A stretch of DNA of 64,000 nt from Antilocapra americana (taxonomy: Eukaryota; Chordata; Mammalia; Artiodactyla; Antilocapridae): NCBI GenBank assembly GCA_007570785.1, contig ML660777.1, positions 3,673,436-3,737,435 of the forward strand, read 5' to 3'. Position 1 is the stretch's first letter; the number at the start of each line of letters is the position of its first letter. The notes below the pieces were generated by a model. That model worked only from the letters and a program-made list of their open reading frames with translations. It had not been told where the DNA came from and did not search any database. The position numbers and the translations under genes are program-made. This document shows, one piece after another, positions 35,950-48,995 of the stretch.

Positions 35950-36155
35950 GGAGATTCCCTGGTAGTTCAGATAAAGAGCCCGCCTGCCAATGCAGGAGAT
36001 GCAGGAGATGCAGGTTGGAACCCTGGGTTGGGAAGATAACCTGGAGAAGGAAATGGCAACCTGCTCCACTATTCTTGCCTGGAAAATTCCATGGATAGAG
36101 GAGTCTGGTGGGCCACAGCCCATCACGAAGAGTTGGGCACGACTGAAAGCACACA
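35950..36155 (+). repeat. Bov-tA SINE with small internal duplication
   Basis: Contains GCAGGAGAT twice in tandem near 35993-36012; otherwise a standard SINE body. Confidence 0.9.
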
Positions 36156-36559
36156 CTCATAAGGCTACTCGTAGAGGAGAGTCTGTTATAGTGAAGAGGA
36201 CAAGACAAACACAATCAAGAACTAGAGAGCCTATATTCTCTGTTTTCTTAAGTGTGGGTTGTAGGCAATTTTCAAGTTTTTAAAATATATTAAAATGCTT
36301 TTAGTTTCATTATCAACTTATTTAAAACTATTTTTACAAATAAAAATTTAATGCATTAGGTACTTTTGAATTAAATCAAGGAGAGATGTGAGATACAAAA
36401 AGAAATTTGATCTATCCTCTGAGATGATTTGCTGGAGAAAGATGATGTGTTCCAACCCATTACCATCACCCTCAGCTACCTAATTAGCATTTGTTTTTCT
36501 CCATTTTCTCAGGATACCAAGAATCGTTATTTGTTTTGGTAGCAATGGGATCAATCATT

Positions 36560-36945
36560 ATTGCTCTAATCAGTATGGTTCTCTTATTCATCTTGGTTAA
36601 CAATTGATCTGAGGATGTCCATGTTGCCTAGTTCTAGCTAATGAGATGTAAGAGGTCTTTTGGGTGAGGCTCCCAGGAAAGCTTTCAATTTTCTCATGAA
36701 AAGGAACTAGGGGCTCTTCACTCATTTTCGTGACTAGTACAGGGTCACCCTTTGAACATGAGTTGACAGGCATGACAGCAAAGTCAATGTGTGAAGGATG
36801 GCAAAACAGACATTTAGAAGGTACTTGGTATTCCACCAGTTCTGGACTGCCTGGCTTTGCATCTTTTGTTGCATGAGAGATATATGTGTATTTATTGAAG
36901 TCACTGTTAGTTTTTCTGCTGCTTGCAATCAGACCTAAGATTCAG
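36560..36945 (+). repeat. Possible MaLR-like LTR
   Basis: AGCTAATGAGATGTAAGAGG and the ending TATTGAAGTCACTGTTAGTT with TGCTTGCAATC resemble MLT1-type LTRs. The classification is tentative. Confidence 0.45.
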
Positions 36946-37597
36946 AGAAGTAAAAATCTTCATCAACTATTTTTCATATATGTGTAGTTTATGGCTTTGG
37001 TAAATTTTTAGAAAATCTCTCTATTTATTCTCTTCTATTTTTACAGTTTATAATGTCTCATTAAAAAGGTTTTAATTTGGCTTATCAATTTCAGAAACAA
37101 TTTAGTGTTTAAAAACATTGGGCCACTCTATCCTTTATTTCAACTAGCTGTTTATTTCTAATTTCTTTTCAGTAACTAGAGCAGTGCTCATGTGATGTTT
37201 ACATTAACTGTATCTCTATTATATAAAAAAATATTTCTGTCATGGAAGAAACTAAAGCATGAAGCCACAGAGATGGTTTTCACATCCGACCTAGATCAGT
37301 TCAAGGGAATGTCTCATTAAACCATTTAGTCCCCTTTCTAGAAAATCTTAATTGCAGAGAGATTTCATGCGAAAGCATTTACTTACTTTGAAACTACTGA
37401 AATGCCTGTGCACTGTGTGAGCTGGGTCAGGATGGAGTTAAATGTAAAACGGTCCTCAGTGTTTTTCAGAGTTCCTGGGATGAAGATGATTATTTTGAAT
37501 TCTTTGCATCTAAATGTGGGACATTTGAGATATGGTTACTAGGGAAAGTATTGCCTTCTGCCTCAGCATTGTTTGGCTTAAAAGTACACAAAGATAG
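36946..37597. other. Unassigned AT-rich intronic DNA
   Basis: No recognisable feature. Confidence 0.5.
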
Positions 37598-37819
37598 GGG
37601 CTTCCTGGGTGGCGCCAGTGGTAAAGAACCCACCTGCCAATGCGGGAGACATAAGAGACGCAGGTTCCTTCCCTTGGTTGGGAAGATCCCCTGGAGGAGG
37701 GCATGGCAACCCACTCCAGTATTCTTGTCTGGAGAATCCTATGGACAGAGGAGCCTGGAAGGCTACAGTCCATAGCATCTCAAAGAGTCAGACATGACTG
37801 AAGTGACTTAGCATGCATG
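37598..37819 (+). repeat. Bov-tA/BOV-A2 SINE
   Basis: Complete and little diverged. Near-identical ACACAAAGATAG / CACAAAAGATAG flank it, giving an imperfect target duplication. Confidence 0.93.
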
Positions 37820-37921
37820 CACAAAAGATAGGTTACGTGAGAGCTTTTGTTGTGGGCTTCAAGGTATGTCAAACGAAGTAGTGAAATTTGCTTGAAAGCA
37901 TTTGCTTCATATATTGAGTCT

Positions 37922-38178
37922 GCTGCTGCTGCTAAGTCGCTTCAGTCGTGTCCGACTCTGTGTGACCCCATAGATGGCAGCCCACCAGGCTCCTCATCTC
38001 TGGGATTCTTCAGGCAAGAACACTGGAGTGGGTTTCCATTTCCTTCTCCAAGGCATGAAATTGAAGTCGCTCAGTCATGTCCAACTCTCCGCGACCCCAT
38101 GGACTGCAGCCTACCAGGCTCCTCCATCCATGGGAGTTTCCAGGCAAGAGTATTGGAGTAGGGTGCCATTGCCTTCTC
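37922..38178 (-). repeat. Dimeric BOV-A2 SINE with 14-bp target duplication
   Basis: Two tandem Bov-A body units on the minus strand with a CTG-rich tail. Perfect CATATATTGAGTCT flanks at 37908-37921 and 38179-38192. Its opposite orientation to the SINE about 100 bp to the left forms an inverted pair. Confidence 0.96.
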
Positions 38179-38192
38179 CATATATTGAGTCT

Positions 38193-39257
38193 AATATTAA
38201 TGTAAATGCTTTATTTTTATAGTATAACTTGGATTTGTGTTCAGACAATGAAATGCAGTGAAATTTCTATCAAGTCTAAGAGTGCTATGGAGAGAAAAAT
38301 TGACCTGACAATTTAACAACAAAAGTCTAGACACTGCTATAAAAATTGTTTAAATGGCAGTAGGAAAATCAACATTAAAAATTATTAGAGCAATCAAATG
38401 AAAGTATATTAAATACATGAATAAACATCACTGCATGTGACATAGAAAGTAAATGCAATATTTAGAAATATGTCCAATTATGCAGAGATGGAGCATTTTA
38501 ATATTTGGATCTTCTTTAATCCATGAGTCATGGCATAATTATCTACCACAAGATCTGATCACTTCAATTCAGGTGGTCAAATCTTTTGGCTTCTCTCTAG
38601 ATTACCATCCCATATTGAATGAATTATCAATATTCAGTCTTGGTACTTTGACTCAAGCCTATTAAGAACAATCTTAAGTTTTAGATTTTCTCTAAAAATT
38701 ATATAAAATGGAGAGCTTTGTTGTTGTATTTAATTTTGAATGGAAGCATAGTTGCCTAGTAATGCCATTTTGGGGATGTTTTTAAAGAGAATCTTCAATC
38801 TTTGTGATGCTTTCCATTTTAAGATGTGTGCATCCTTATGAATCACTAATTCATAGAAATCATCCATAATAAAAAAGGAAGTCTGGCTTCCTAAATAATG
38901 GTTAGAAAACTGGTAATTCTCTTTTATGCTTTTCCAAGTCATGAAATCTGGTTGTTTTATACTGCTTGCTTTAGAATTTGGAAAGTATTACGGACCCTCT
39001 ACAAGTCCATATTTTGTTCTCACTCTACCCACTAAAATAGACATTTGTTCTTGTTATCTATTTCCTGCTTTAAATCATACTCATTGATACCTTGTTATGG
39101 CTAGTTAAGTATCTAAAGCATCCAGTATTGTCATCTTTGTTATGTATCTAAAGCATCTGATATTGTCATCACAGTTTGTGATCCATCCTCTTTATCACAA
39201 AACCTTTCTCACTAGATGTAGGTCACACTGATACTCCATTTTCAGTCTTGTATATCC
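38193..39257. other. Unassigned AT-rich intronic DNA
   Basis: No recognisable feature. CTAAAGCAT recurs near 39111 and 39150 in a short local duplication. Confidence 0.5.
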
Positions 39258-39448
39258 ATGTGAAAAGTAAAAGTGAAAGTCTCTCAGTCATGTCTAACTC
39301 TTTGTGACCCCATGGACTATAGAGTCCATGGAACTCTCCAGGCCAGACTACTGAGTGGGTAGCCTTTCCCTTCTCCAGGGGATCTTCGCAACCCAGGTCT
39401 CCCGCACTGCAGGTGGATTCTTTACCATCTGAGCCACCAGGGAAACCC
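39258..39448 (-). repeat. Bov-tA/BOV-A2 SINE
   Basis: Minus-strand SINE with GAAAAGTAAAAGTGAAAG tail side and a tRNA-like end CCACCAGGGAAACCC. Confidence 0.92.
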
Positions 39449-39833
39449 ATGTACACACCACAAATCTATCATAGTTTCCTTTCCTAGTGAGCCAATTGCT
39501 CTTTAGAATACATCCCGACATTGCATTCCAGTCATAATGAATGGAAAATGTCTCTGGAGATTAAGCTTATTTGCAGTCCTTGAATAGTCTGCTTATGTAT
39601 CAGTGTCTTAGGTAGTTTTAAAATTATTTTCATCATTTAGTTTAGTTTTGCTTTACTCACAGATTGCTTTGTGTAACTGTTGTCTAATCAACAATCATCT
39701 ATTCATTGTGAGAATCATGTTATAAATTTCATTTGCCTACTTCACTTTACCCCAGGACTGGATATACAACAATCTCTCAGTAATACTTGGATAGTTCATT
39801 ATCTGAATTAAACTCTAGAATATTTCATATATG

Positions 39834-40222
39834 TGAGTGCATTCATCTGCTTGAGCTGCTATAACAATATACCATTGACTGGGTGGATTAAATGACAGAA
39901 ATTTATTTTCTCACAGTTCTGAAAGTTAGAAGCCCCAAATCAGAGGGCCAGCCGATTTGGTTTCTGGAGAGGACTCTTTCCTTGTTTTGCAGGTGGCTGC
40001 CTTCTTGGTGTGTCCTCACACAGGCTTTCCTCAATGCCTGCATGGAGAGAGAGATTCTGGTTTCTCTTTCCCTTCTTAGAAGGGCACCAGTCCTGTTGGT
40101 TTAGGACTCCCCCCTTATGTTCTCATTTAACCTGAGTTCCCTAACAGTCCTATATTCAGAGAAAGTCACTTTGGGGGTTAGAGTTTCAACATATAAATTT
40201 TTGGGGTACCTAATTTTGTTAG
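39834..40222 (-). repeat. ERVL-MaLR (MLT1-like) LTR
   Basis: The plus strand shows ACAGAAATTTATTTTCTCAC and AGTTCTGAAAGTTAGAAGCC, the reverse of an MLT1-type LTR. Related to but diverged from the copy at 21.3 kb. Confidence 0.7.
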
Positions 40223-43200
40223 CAAAGAAGAAATATTAAATTATTAGCAAATCTTTTAGGAAAAGAACTATTGAATTTTGCTTTGCCCATAACCATTTTT
40301 TAATTATATTTCTTCAACCTAGCTTGATCTAAACCTCGATTTAATCATGGAAAATTTCCCTCCTAATATTCTGCCCTGCATGGTTTGGCAGGTGTTAATT
40401 AAGTTTTTCTTTAAAATTCTTAGCTGGAACTCATCAAGGCTCTTCGGGGAGTTTTACCTCAAAGATCCCCTCTGGAGGCCTTGCAGAGAGTGAATCCAAG
40501 GCTAAGCTTTATTAATCACTCCTGCTGTTCCCGTTTTCCACACACCTTAAGCTCAGCTTTGAGAGGACCAACACATTACATCTGCCTAGTAAACAACTGT
40601 CTAAGGGCTTTTGTTGATTGTCTCATAGAATTTGAAGCATAAATGAATGGTTTTAAGTCTGATTATTAATGAGAACAAGTGAAGCCAGACCTATTACATA
40701 GAAAGGTAGGAGCCCCCTGACTTGTGGTTCTGTAAAGTAACCATCTTAAGCTGAGTAGCTTATTTTGAAGGGTTAGACAAATTTACCTGTCCAGATTTAC
40801 AGAAAGGATGATGCTTAGATACCACATTTCAACTTACCATTTGCCTTAAAAATATCATTGACCAAAAATAATCAGTTGTTTTTAACTTGAAAGACAGTCA
40901 CAGACACATATACACATTTGCATGGATGTACATGCACACACATGCACACACATACCGAGGAGTCAGATGTTTCATTATCATAATCATCCTGTTGCATTTA
41001 GTGTTTTCCTTTCTGTTCCTCCAAATTCTAGCGTCCTTAACAGTAATATCCTCATGTCTAATGTAGAAAAGCCCTATTATCTCTAAATCTAGTTCCTGTT
41101 TTCATCATTGTGAAGTGTCTTTGTAGTCATTACTATAATTTTAAACCAAGACTCTTGGAGCTCTTTCCTGAATTTGTGGAATTATTTTGTATTGGATTTT
41201 TCCTTGGAGTTATTTTAGCTTTAACTTGTGGCATAGCACTCTTAAGTATATAAACTTCCTATTATTTTAATGCAATATTGTTATACAGGAAGTGAACTTT
41301 CATCTACTTACCTACCTGAATTGGTATAGAATTTTCTTCCTGCCCATAGATAGTCTTTGATTTCCTGATTTTCATCAGCCAGATTTCATTTTTTTTTGCC
41401 ATTAGCATGACGTGTTGTCTACTTAACACTTTGCATTTAAGATTTTTGCATTCTATAATCAAATGAGATAAAAATCCTGTAAATAATAATATTCTTTCAT
41501 AATTTTGTATTATTTATTATTTTCTTATTAACTTTTCTTGTTTTCACTCTTAAAATTTTATTTTGTGGTGTGTATGCAGATTCTGAAAGTGACTGTATAA
41601 CTGCATAGGTTAGATATTAACTGTGGTCTTCCTCCTTAGGATACACGTGTGTATCCCTGTTCCTGTAGATCGGGGAGGATGGAATGCTCTCTAAGATAAC
41701 TGTGGAGAAGGGAAGATTTAAATCCTCTGGGTCTTCCTTACATCTGCTTCCCTGCTTCTACTCTGCTTAGCAGATATAGCTTCTTGTTGACCTGCTTATA
41801 TTGCCCTGTTATACATCAAGTCAACATTGGCAAGAAATTAAGTTTTAAAATGATTTTTCATTAATGAACTATCCTCTGTTTTTCTCCATGCAAGAAATTT
41901 GTGTGTGAATGTAGTAGGTTAAATTGAAAGTTGGGGAGGGTGGTGTTGGTGAGTAGAGAGGAGTATTATAGGACAAACAACTTCAAATTAGGTATTAAAA
42001 CACTTGCCTTTACCTGCCCTCTGGTGGTCTCATGACCATTGTGTTTTGATTATCAACTTCACTTTACATAGTCTGCTAGTTGCATCTTCCCATTTCTCTT
42101 CACTTTCTTCATCTTACCTTTCCTTCTCTTTCTTAATCTTCACCTTTCTTTTCCCATCCTTTCCTTCTTTGATTGCACCCATGTCCTCCCTTCTGTGATG
42201 CAGTTAAGCTGTTTCCCACCACTACTCCTAAACTCAGCTATTTTCAACCATTGCCTGCTGCAGTTTATCAAAGTGCTCAACTGGAACAAGATCCACTCTC
42301 TCAAAGAGGCAATTGGTTGAACAAAAATATTTTTTTGCATTTTATTTTGTTTTGCCATTAGAATAGAATATCAAAATGCCAGAGCTGGTAATGATTATAC
42401 TATGTTTGTACAACTTTATGCACCAATAACTTCTGAAGTAGTAAGTAACAGATGGGCATGAGAGCGATCTGATTTGGGTGAATTACTAGCTAAAATTAGA
42501 GATTAATGTGTTAGGTTCAAATTGATGTTCATGTGCTAGAAATAAAAACTGCAAGGTAATTAAACTCCAAAGAGGATAGATTCATATAAAACAACATATG
42601 CAAAATAATTAGAATTTTAAGCAGACTGCTATCCAATAAATTTTCCTTGTCCCATATTTCAAACGTACTAACTTTATAAAAAATAAAGTCATTTTAACTT
42701 GAACTTTCAAACTTACAGAGCTATTTAAAATAATGTGTTAGTCCAGAGTTTTAGATTTTTTGAGGTTTCTTACTTCTCTGACTTTAATTGGAATGCCAGA
42801 AAGCAGTCCTCTTACTCTTCACATTCATTTGCTTTATTTTAATTTACATGATTTGCCTCAATGAACAAATAACATTATGGCCAAGTTCGCTCTAAGGAAA
42901 TAGGCATTTATTGTTTATTAAACGAATCTTTTTCTATTTTTCTGCCAATAACACAGGTTAGTTCATCCTGCCTTAGTGAGTTGTTTGATGTTTATGTATT
43001 TAAAATTAATGCTGATAAGTGAATGACAGTGAGCGGCTCCAATGGATCAGATAATTCACTCCTGCAGGCTCCCTCCCCATCCTACCCCAACCTTCAAAGA
43101 AGCCACAAAGTTACCTTTTAACCTTAATACAGCATAGCCGATTGACACCTTCATGAGGTAGAAGAGACCTGGAAAAGTTAACTAAACCTCTAGGCATAAA

Positions 43201-43231
43201 TGATCATAGTGCTAGTAAACAATGTGTTTAC
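40223..43231. other. Longest repeat-poor intronic stretch
   Basis: Three kb with no element I can name, only a CA-rich patch at 40905-40955 and C/T-rich DNA near 42060-42200. It may include conserved noncoding DNA, which only a cross-species alignment could show. Confidence 0.45.
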
Positions 43232-43372
43232 TAGGATGAGATGGTTGGATGGCATCGCCAGTGCAATGCACATGAAATTGGGCCAAGTCCAGGTGTTAAA
43301 AGACACGGAGGCCTGGTGCGCTGCAATACATGGGGTTGCAAAGAGTCGGACACAACTGGGCGACTGAACAAC
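43232..43372 (+). repeat. BovB 3'-end fragment
   Basis: GGATGAGATGGTTGGATGGC to CTGGGCGACTGAACAACTCC. Confidence 0.87.
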
Positions 43373-43454
43373 TCCACATTGTACTCTTAAGCCAGTCCTA
43401 TGGGACAAAAAGTGAATTGGAAACCTAAAAATTCTCTAGTGTATTTGGGAAAAA

Positions 43455-43950
43455 CAGGCAAACCAAGATTTATTTATTTTTAAATGAAACTTTTTATTTT
43501 GAAGTAATTGGTTATTTGCATGCAGTTGTAAGAAATAATACAGAACGGTTCTGAGTATCTTTTGCCATTTCTCTCATTGGTAACATAGTTACCACCAGGA
43601 TCTCCCTTGCCCTCTTTACAGTCCCTACCTCCTCCACCCTCCAACCCCTGGCAACCACTAAACTGTTTTACATCTCTATAAAATTTTTTTTCAAGAATGT
43701 TATAAAAATGGTATTATACAGTATGTGAGATGGCATTTTTTTCACTCAGCATAATTTTTTTGAGATTCACCCAGATCATTGCATTATCAACAGGTCATTT
43801 TGTGTGTTTTTTTTTGACTGAATCATGGTATGGACATACCAGAATTTGTTATTCACTCATTGAAACACATTTTTATTGCTTTTTTTGTATGTTTTGTTTT
43901 TTGTTTTGTAGATTCCACATGTAAGATCATATAGTACCTGTCTTTCTCTT
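43455..43950 (-). repeat. Old antisense LINE-1 (L1M-like)
   Basis: CCCTGGCAACCACTAAACTG and TTTTTTCACTCAGCATAATT are standard antisense L1 landmarks. Confidence 0.72.
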
Positions 43951-44081
43951 TTCATAATCCTTTCCGGTCAATCCAGGTTGGATTGATACTTTGACTACCA
44001 TATAATTTCCTCCGCTATCTCTAGTGATTTTCTTTGTTTTCAGGTTCTAGTTTATATGATAATAATTTAACCACTTCTACT

Positions 44082-45110
44082 TTCTTTTTTTTTTTTTTTT
44101 AATTTTCTTTACTTTATTGTGTTGGTTTTGCCATACAATGACATGAAACCACCATGGGTTTGCATATGCTCCCCCTCCAGAACCCCTCTCCCTCCTTCCT
44201 CCCGATTCCCTCCCACTGGGACATCTCGGTGCACCAGCCCCGAGCATCAACCCTGGGCTGGTGATTGATTTCACATATGATAATTAACATGTTTCAATGC
44301 CATTCTCCCATATCATCCCACCTTTGCCCTCTTCCACAGAGTCCATGAGTCTATTGTATACATCTGCGTTTCTTTTGCTGTCTCACATGCAGGGTTCTCG
44401 TTACCATCTTTCTAAATTCCATATATATGTGTTAGTATACTGTATTGTTGTTTTTGCTTCTGGCTTACTTCACTCTGGATAATAGGCTCCAGTTCCGTCC
44501 ACCTGAGTAGAACTGCTTCAAATGAATTTTTTTTTTTAATGCTGAGTAATATTCCATTGTGTATATCTACCACAGCTTTCTTATCCATTCGTCAGTTGAT
44601 GGGCATCTAGGTTGCTTCCATGTCCTGGCTATTATAAACAATGAGGCGATGAACATTGGAGTACACGTGTCTCTTTCAATTCTGGTTTCCTCGGTGTTTA
44701 TGTTCAGCAGTGGGATTGCTGGGTCATATGGCAGGTCTATTTGCAGTTTTTTAAGGAATCTCCACACTGTTTTCCATAGTGGCTGTACTAGTTTGCATTC
44801 CCACCAACAGTGTAAGAGGGTTCCCTTTTCTCCACATCCTCTCCAGCATTTATTGCTTGTAGATTTTTGGATGGCAGCCATTCTGACTGGTGTAAAGTGA
44901 TACCTCATTGTGGTTTTGCTTTGCATTTCTCTGATAATGAGTGATGTTGAGCATCTTTTCATGTGTTTGTTAGCCATTTTTATGTCTTCTTTGGAGAAAT
45001 GTCTGTTAAGTTCTTTGGCCCACTTTTTGATGCTTGCATGGTGTATCTTTTTCCATACTTTTACTTTCCACTTGCCTGTTTGATCTGAAGTGAGTTTTTC
45101 CTAGACAGCA
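44082..45110 (-). repeat. Bovine-type young L1, 3' end
   Basis: From its poly-A (T run at 44082-44100) it covers the ruminant L1 3' UTR (GCACCAGCCCCGAGCATCAA) and the C-terminus of ORF2, which reads on the minus strand from 44977 ([18 protein letters not shown] at about 44800). A close paralogue of the L1 at 58.0 kb. Confidence 0.9.
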
Positions 45111-45119
45111 AATAGCTGG

Positions 45120-46420
45120 TTCACTAAAAAAAAAAATCTGCTCTGAAAATCTCTGTATTTTAATGTGTATTTAGACAGTTTATGTTTAATGAGATTATTG
45201 GTATATTAGGACCTAAGTTTGCTATTTTTTTTTCATTTGTTTATGGTCATTTTCTGTTGTGTTTTGTTTTTCTTCTGTTTCCTTTCTCTGCCTTATGGAA
45301 ATATGGTTCATACTTAAACATTTTTTTTTGACTTCCATTTTGATTTACCTACATTATACAAACATAACTTGTCATAGATGACTGGTTTCATCATTTTGCC
45401 ATATTAAATAAATTGGAGGAATCTTATTTCTTTGCCCTTCTCCATATAACTGCCTTAAATATTTCCACTACATACATGTAGGACATCAAAGAGCACTGTA
45501 ACATTTGTTAGAAACTCAAGAAAGAAAATCTACAGTATTTACCCACTTGCTTGTCATGTTCTTCCTTTCTGATGTTAAACAACTTCCTTTCTATTTATAG
45601 AGATCTTCTGTTTAGCCTTCCTCCCCCTGCCCTTTTTTTTTTTTTTTTGAGAAAACTACTGACATTAGAGTGATTATTTTTCTAAATTGTTATTCTTCTC
45701 TGGCCACTTTCAAGACTTTTTCTTTGTGTTTAGTTTTCAAAAATTTAATTATGATATGTTGTGGCATGGATTTCTTTTTGTTTATCCTCTTTGGAGTTTG
45801 CCCAAGTTCTGGAACCTGTATGTTTGTTGGCAAATTTAGAAAATATTTAGACATATTTAGATATCATTTTTCTCAAATATTTTTCTGCTACATCCCCTTT
45901 CTCATTTCTTCTTCAGACCCCATTTACAGGAATGTTACATCTTTTGTTATAGTCCCACAAGTCCCTAAGGGTCTATTTTTTTTTTCCATCTGTGTTCTCT
46001 GTTGAATACTTCCTGTTCTATCTTATAGCTTGCTAATTCTTTTCTTTCTGACCTCCATTCTGCTCTTGAGCCCATCCCCTGAGTTTATTTCAACTGTTAC
46101 ATTTTTCAGTTCTAAAACTGCCATTTAGTTCTTATTTACATCTTCTATTTCCTTCTATTTAAGACTGTGATTTTTCGTTTCAAGTGTGTTCAATTAAAGT
46201 CTTTGTCAGATAGTTCTAACATGTCTGTCATCTTGAGCTTAGCATCTTTTGAGCATTTTTTCTCATTCAGTTTGAGATCTTTGTGACTCTTCATATAGTG
46301 AGTGACTTTCTACTGAAGCTGAGGCATTTCAAGTATTTTATAATGAGACTCTGCATCTGATCCACCTTCTGGTTCTCTGACACTGTTCCAGCAGGAGGGT
46401 GGAGGTACCACCTCATCACC
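45120..46420 (-). repeat. Old antisense LINE-1 (L1M-like)
   Basis: Landmarks include TGTTTAATGAGATTATTGGT, GTCAGATAGTTCTAACATGT and the 3' UTR-like CATCTGATCCACCTTCTGG. Confidence 0.65.
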
Positions 46421-47099
46421 CAGGTTCCCCATCCAGTTTATTGACAGCTGAAGGGGTCAGACTCCTTGTTAGTACTGAATGGGGTGGGAGCTCCCACTCC
46501 CCACTATACCTTCACTGATATGATATCTCTTTGACTGAGAGAGATAGATGTGTCTTGTTAATTGTCCTAAAAGATGTATTTATAAAAATGAGTAATTTAA
46601 AGCCCCAATTCCAGGAATGAAGAATTCTTAGGAAGTTCATGTTACATATATAATTTTTCTTGAACAGTATAATTTATGTATATTTGGGTTTCTCAATAAT
46701 TATGCTTATTTGTAAATTGTTGTAAGGCTTGTACTGATCAGCAGGAGCCGTAAATATTATTCTTTCAATGCTAAAAAGTAATGTCTTCTTTTTATAGCAA
46801 ATCCAATGGATTCAAAATAATTTAGAGTAAAATAGTCCTTCCTTTCCAGTTACATTCTCCAGATATAACTACTGTTGCTAGTTAGACAGGCATCCATCCT
46901 GTTTTTAGTCTATGGTTTCAATTATACTCCCCCACCTCACTTACTCACAGTTTTCCTCTACAGCTTCTCTTTCTGTTCCTCCTTTCTAATCTTATTCTTC
47001 TCTATCCAGCTGTAAAATGTTGAGATGCTTTTAAACTTGGTTCTAGAAGCCTTTTTTCCTTGGTCAACATTGTTTTTCTTTGTAAGTCATCTATATCCT
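46421..47099. other. Unassigned intronic DNA
   Basis: No recognisable feature. Confidence 0.5.
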
Positions 47100-47705
47100 T
47101 GTCTCAGTTACCATTTATACTTATATGACTCATGAACTTATTTTTCTAGTTCAGATCCTGGTCTGAGTGTCAAGTCAATAACTTCGGCTCTCTACTGAAC
47201 AGCTCCTTTTGTATCTAAATAGCATTCCAAGTCCCAAATGCCAACAGACTGACCATCGTTTCTTCCAACTCGGCCTGTTTTCACATCTCAGTAAATGATA
47301 TCACTATATATTGAGTTGTATTTGCCAGAAGCCTAAGAATCATTGCTGATATTCTTTTTATCTTCACCTCCCATGTCCAGTTCATCATTAAGTCCTGTGG
47401 CTTTTCCCTCCTGATTTGTCCCATTCCTTTCTGTCCTCAGGCTTTTATCACCTCTTACCTGGGCTAACGCAGAAGTTTCCTAAGTGGACTTTCTGCTTCT
47501 AATCTCATTGTGTTTGAATCAATATTTTACTCTGTAACCAGAGAGATATTTTCGCAATAAAAATTTGGTCATGTCAACTGCCTGCCTAAAATAATTCATT
47601 TTTAAAAATTGCTTTTGTGGGAAATACCTAACAAGATTTAGTACAATGACTATCGTATAGTCAACATTCAATAAGTATTTTGGGGAGAATGAATAGATGA
47701 ACTGA
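47100..47705 (+). repeat. LINE L2
   Basis: ATTAAGTCCTGTGGCTTTTC, then CTTTTATCACCTCTTACCTG, and a 3' end like TTCAATAAGTATTTTGGGGA with GAATGAATAGATGA. Confidence 0.78.
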
Positions 47706-48132
47706 CATAGTTTGTAGTGTTTGCTATTAAAAAAGTACTGTTACACACATATATATATATATGCATGTATCTTTCTTTACTTTTGCTATATTTCTGTTGG
47801 ATATGTATCTAGTGAGATTGCTAGTACAGTTTGGTTTTCTCTATTAAATATCAAGGTTAATAAGGCAATTGGTGTAGTACCTTGTAGCCATCGAGAGAAA
47901 AAGAAGAATCTAAGCTAGGAAGATCAATGATGATTTATTAAAGGGGCCATCCTGTACCCTCTGCCTGATGAAGGGAATTATGTTCTAAAGAACTGCCCAA
48001 TGACTTAAGCATTTTAAAAAGTAGATTACATGCTAAATAACCTTAGATAAAATATTGTGGAAGACAGAGCAAGTAATGAATGACTCAAATTTTCATATTC
48101 ATAATAACTGTGACATTCCTATTTTATGTTGA
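47706..48132. other. Unassigned DNA with a short (TA)n run
   Basis: (TA)n at 47747-47761; otherwise unrecognised. Confidence 0.5.
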
Positions 48133-48144
48133 TTATATGTTTTT

Positions 48145-48352
48145 CTTGGGCTTCTCTGGTGGCTCAGATGGTAAAGGATCCACCTGCAATGCAAGAGACC
48201 TAGGTTCAGTCTGTGGGTTGGGAGATCCCCTGGAGAAGGGAATGGCAAACCACTCCAGTGTTCTTGCCTGGAGAACTCCATGGACAGAGGAGGCTGGTGG
48301 GCTACAGTCCACTGGGTTGCACAGAAGTGGACATGAGTGAGTGACTAACACT
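48145..48352 (+). repeat. Bov-tA SINE with 12-bp target duplication
   Basis: Flanked by perfect TTATATGTTTTT at 48133-48144 and 48353-48364. It is 1.3 kb upstream of exon 2. Confidence 0.95.
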
Positions 48353-48679
48353 TTATATGTTTTTTTTTATTAATGACACTATATGAAAATTAGGTGGTTT
48401 AAGGAGAGCATTGTTTTGAAATGGGGTGGTCACATAAGAAGAGATTATAAAAAATAATGTAGAAATAACAATTTTCATAGAAATTGAGGATCTGTTTACT
48501 AGTGTAGTTGATACTGGGCGAATTGTGATATAAGCAAATAATGTTATCAGAGGCATATTGTCCTGTCTCTGCCTCTTTTGCTCCACTCCCTGGTGGGCAG
48601 AGGGTCTGTCTTGGTGGTTTTGTAAAGTAAGTAGGAGAAAACAGCATGAAAATATCAAGTGCCTAAAAGGTGGGGGACT

Positions 48680-48790
48680 AGGGGAACCAGGTTACTGATC
48701 GCTCTGTACTTTGTTCTGTGATCCTAGGCAAGCTGGTTAATCTCTGTGATGCTTAGTTTTCCCATGTGAATGTAATACTAATTTACACTG
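48680..48790 (+). repeat. MIR SINE fragment
   Basis: GTGATCCTAGGCAAGCTGG and TTTTCCCATGTGAATG fit the MIR core in sense orientation. Confidence 0.65.
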
Positions 48791-48995
48791 ATTTACATGC
48801 AAACTGGATTGGATATGGTCCCTTTATTTTATTATTTATAAATGTATTTATTTTTTAAAAAATTTATCTGCTTTTTGAGCTGATACTGAAACACTTTATT
48901 AGTGACTTTAGTCAATTATTAATGTGCATTCCAGGGAGGTAAAAGTATGCAGCAGAGGGACATTAATGGACTTAAGAGCCCTTATCATCAGCTTG

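Noticed and set aside
37908..38192. Regularly spaced similar units as a possible CRISPR-like array
   Set aside because: The units are two Bov-A SINE bodies with a target duplication in a mammalian intron.
44567..44977. Minus-strand 136-codon protein-like frame
   Set aside because: It is the C-terminus of L1 ORF2 within a truncated L1, not a host gene.
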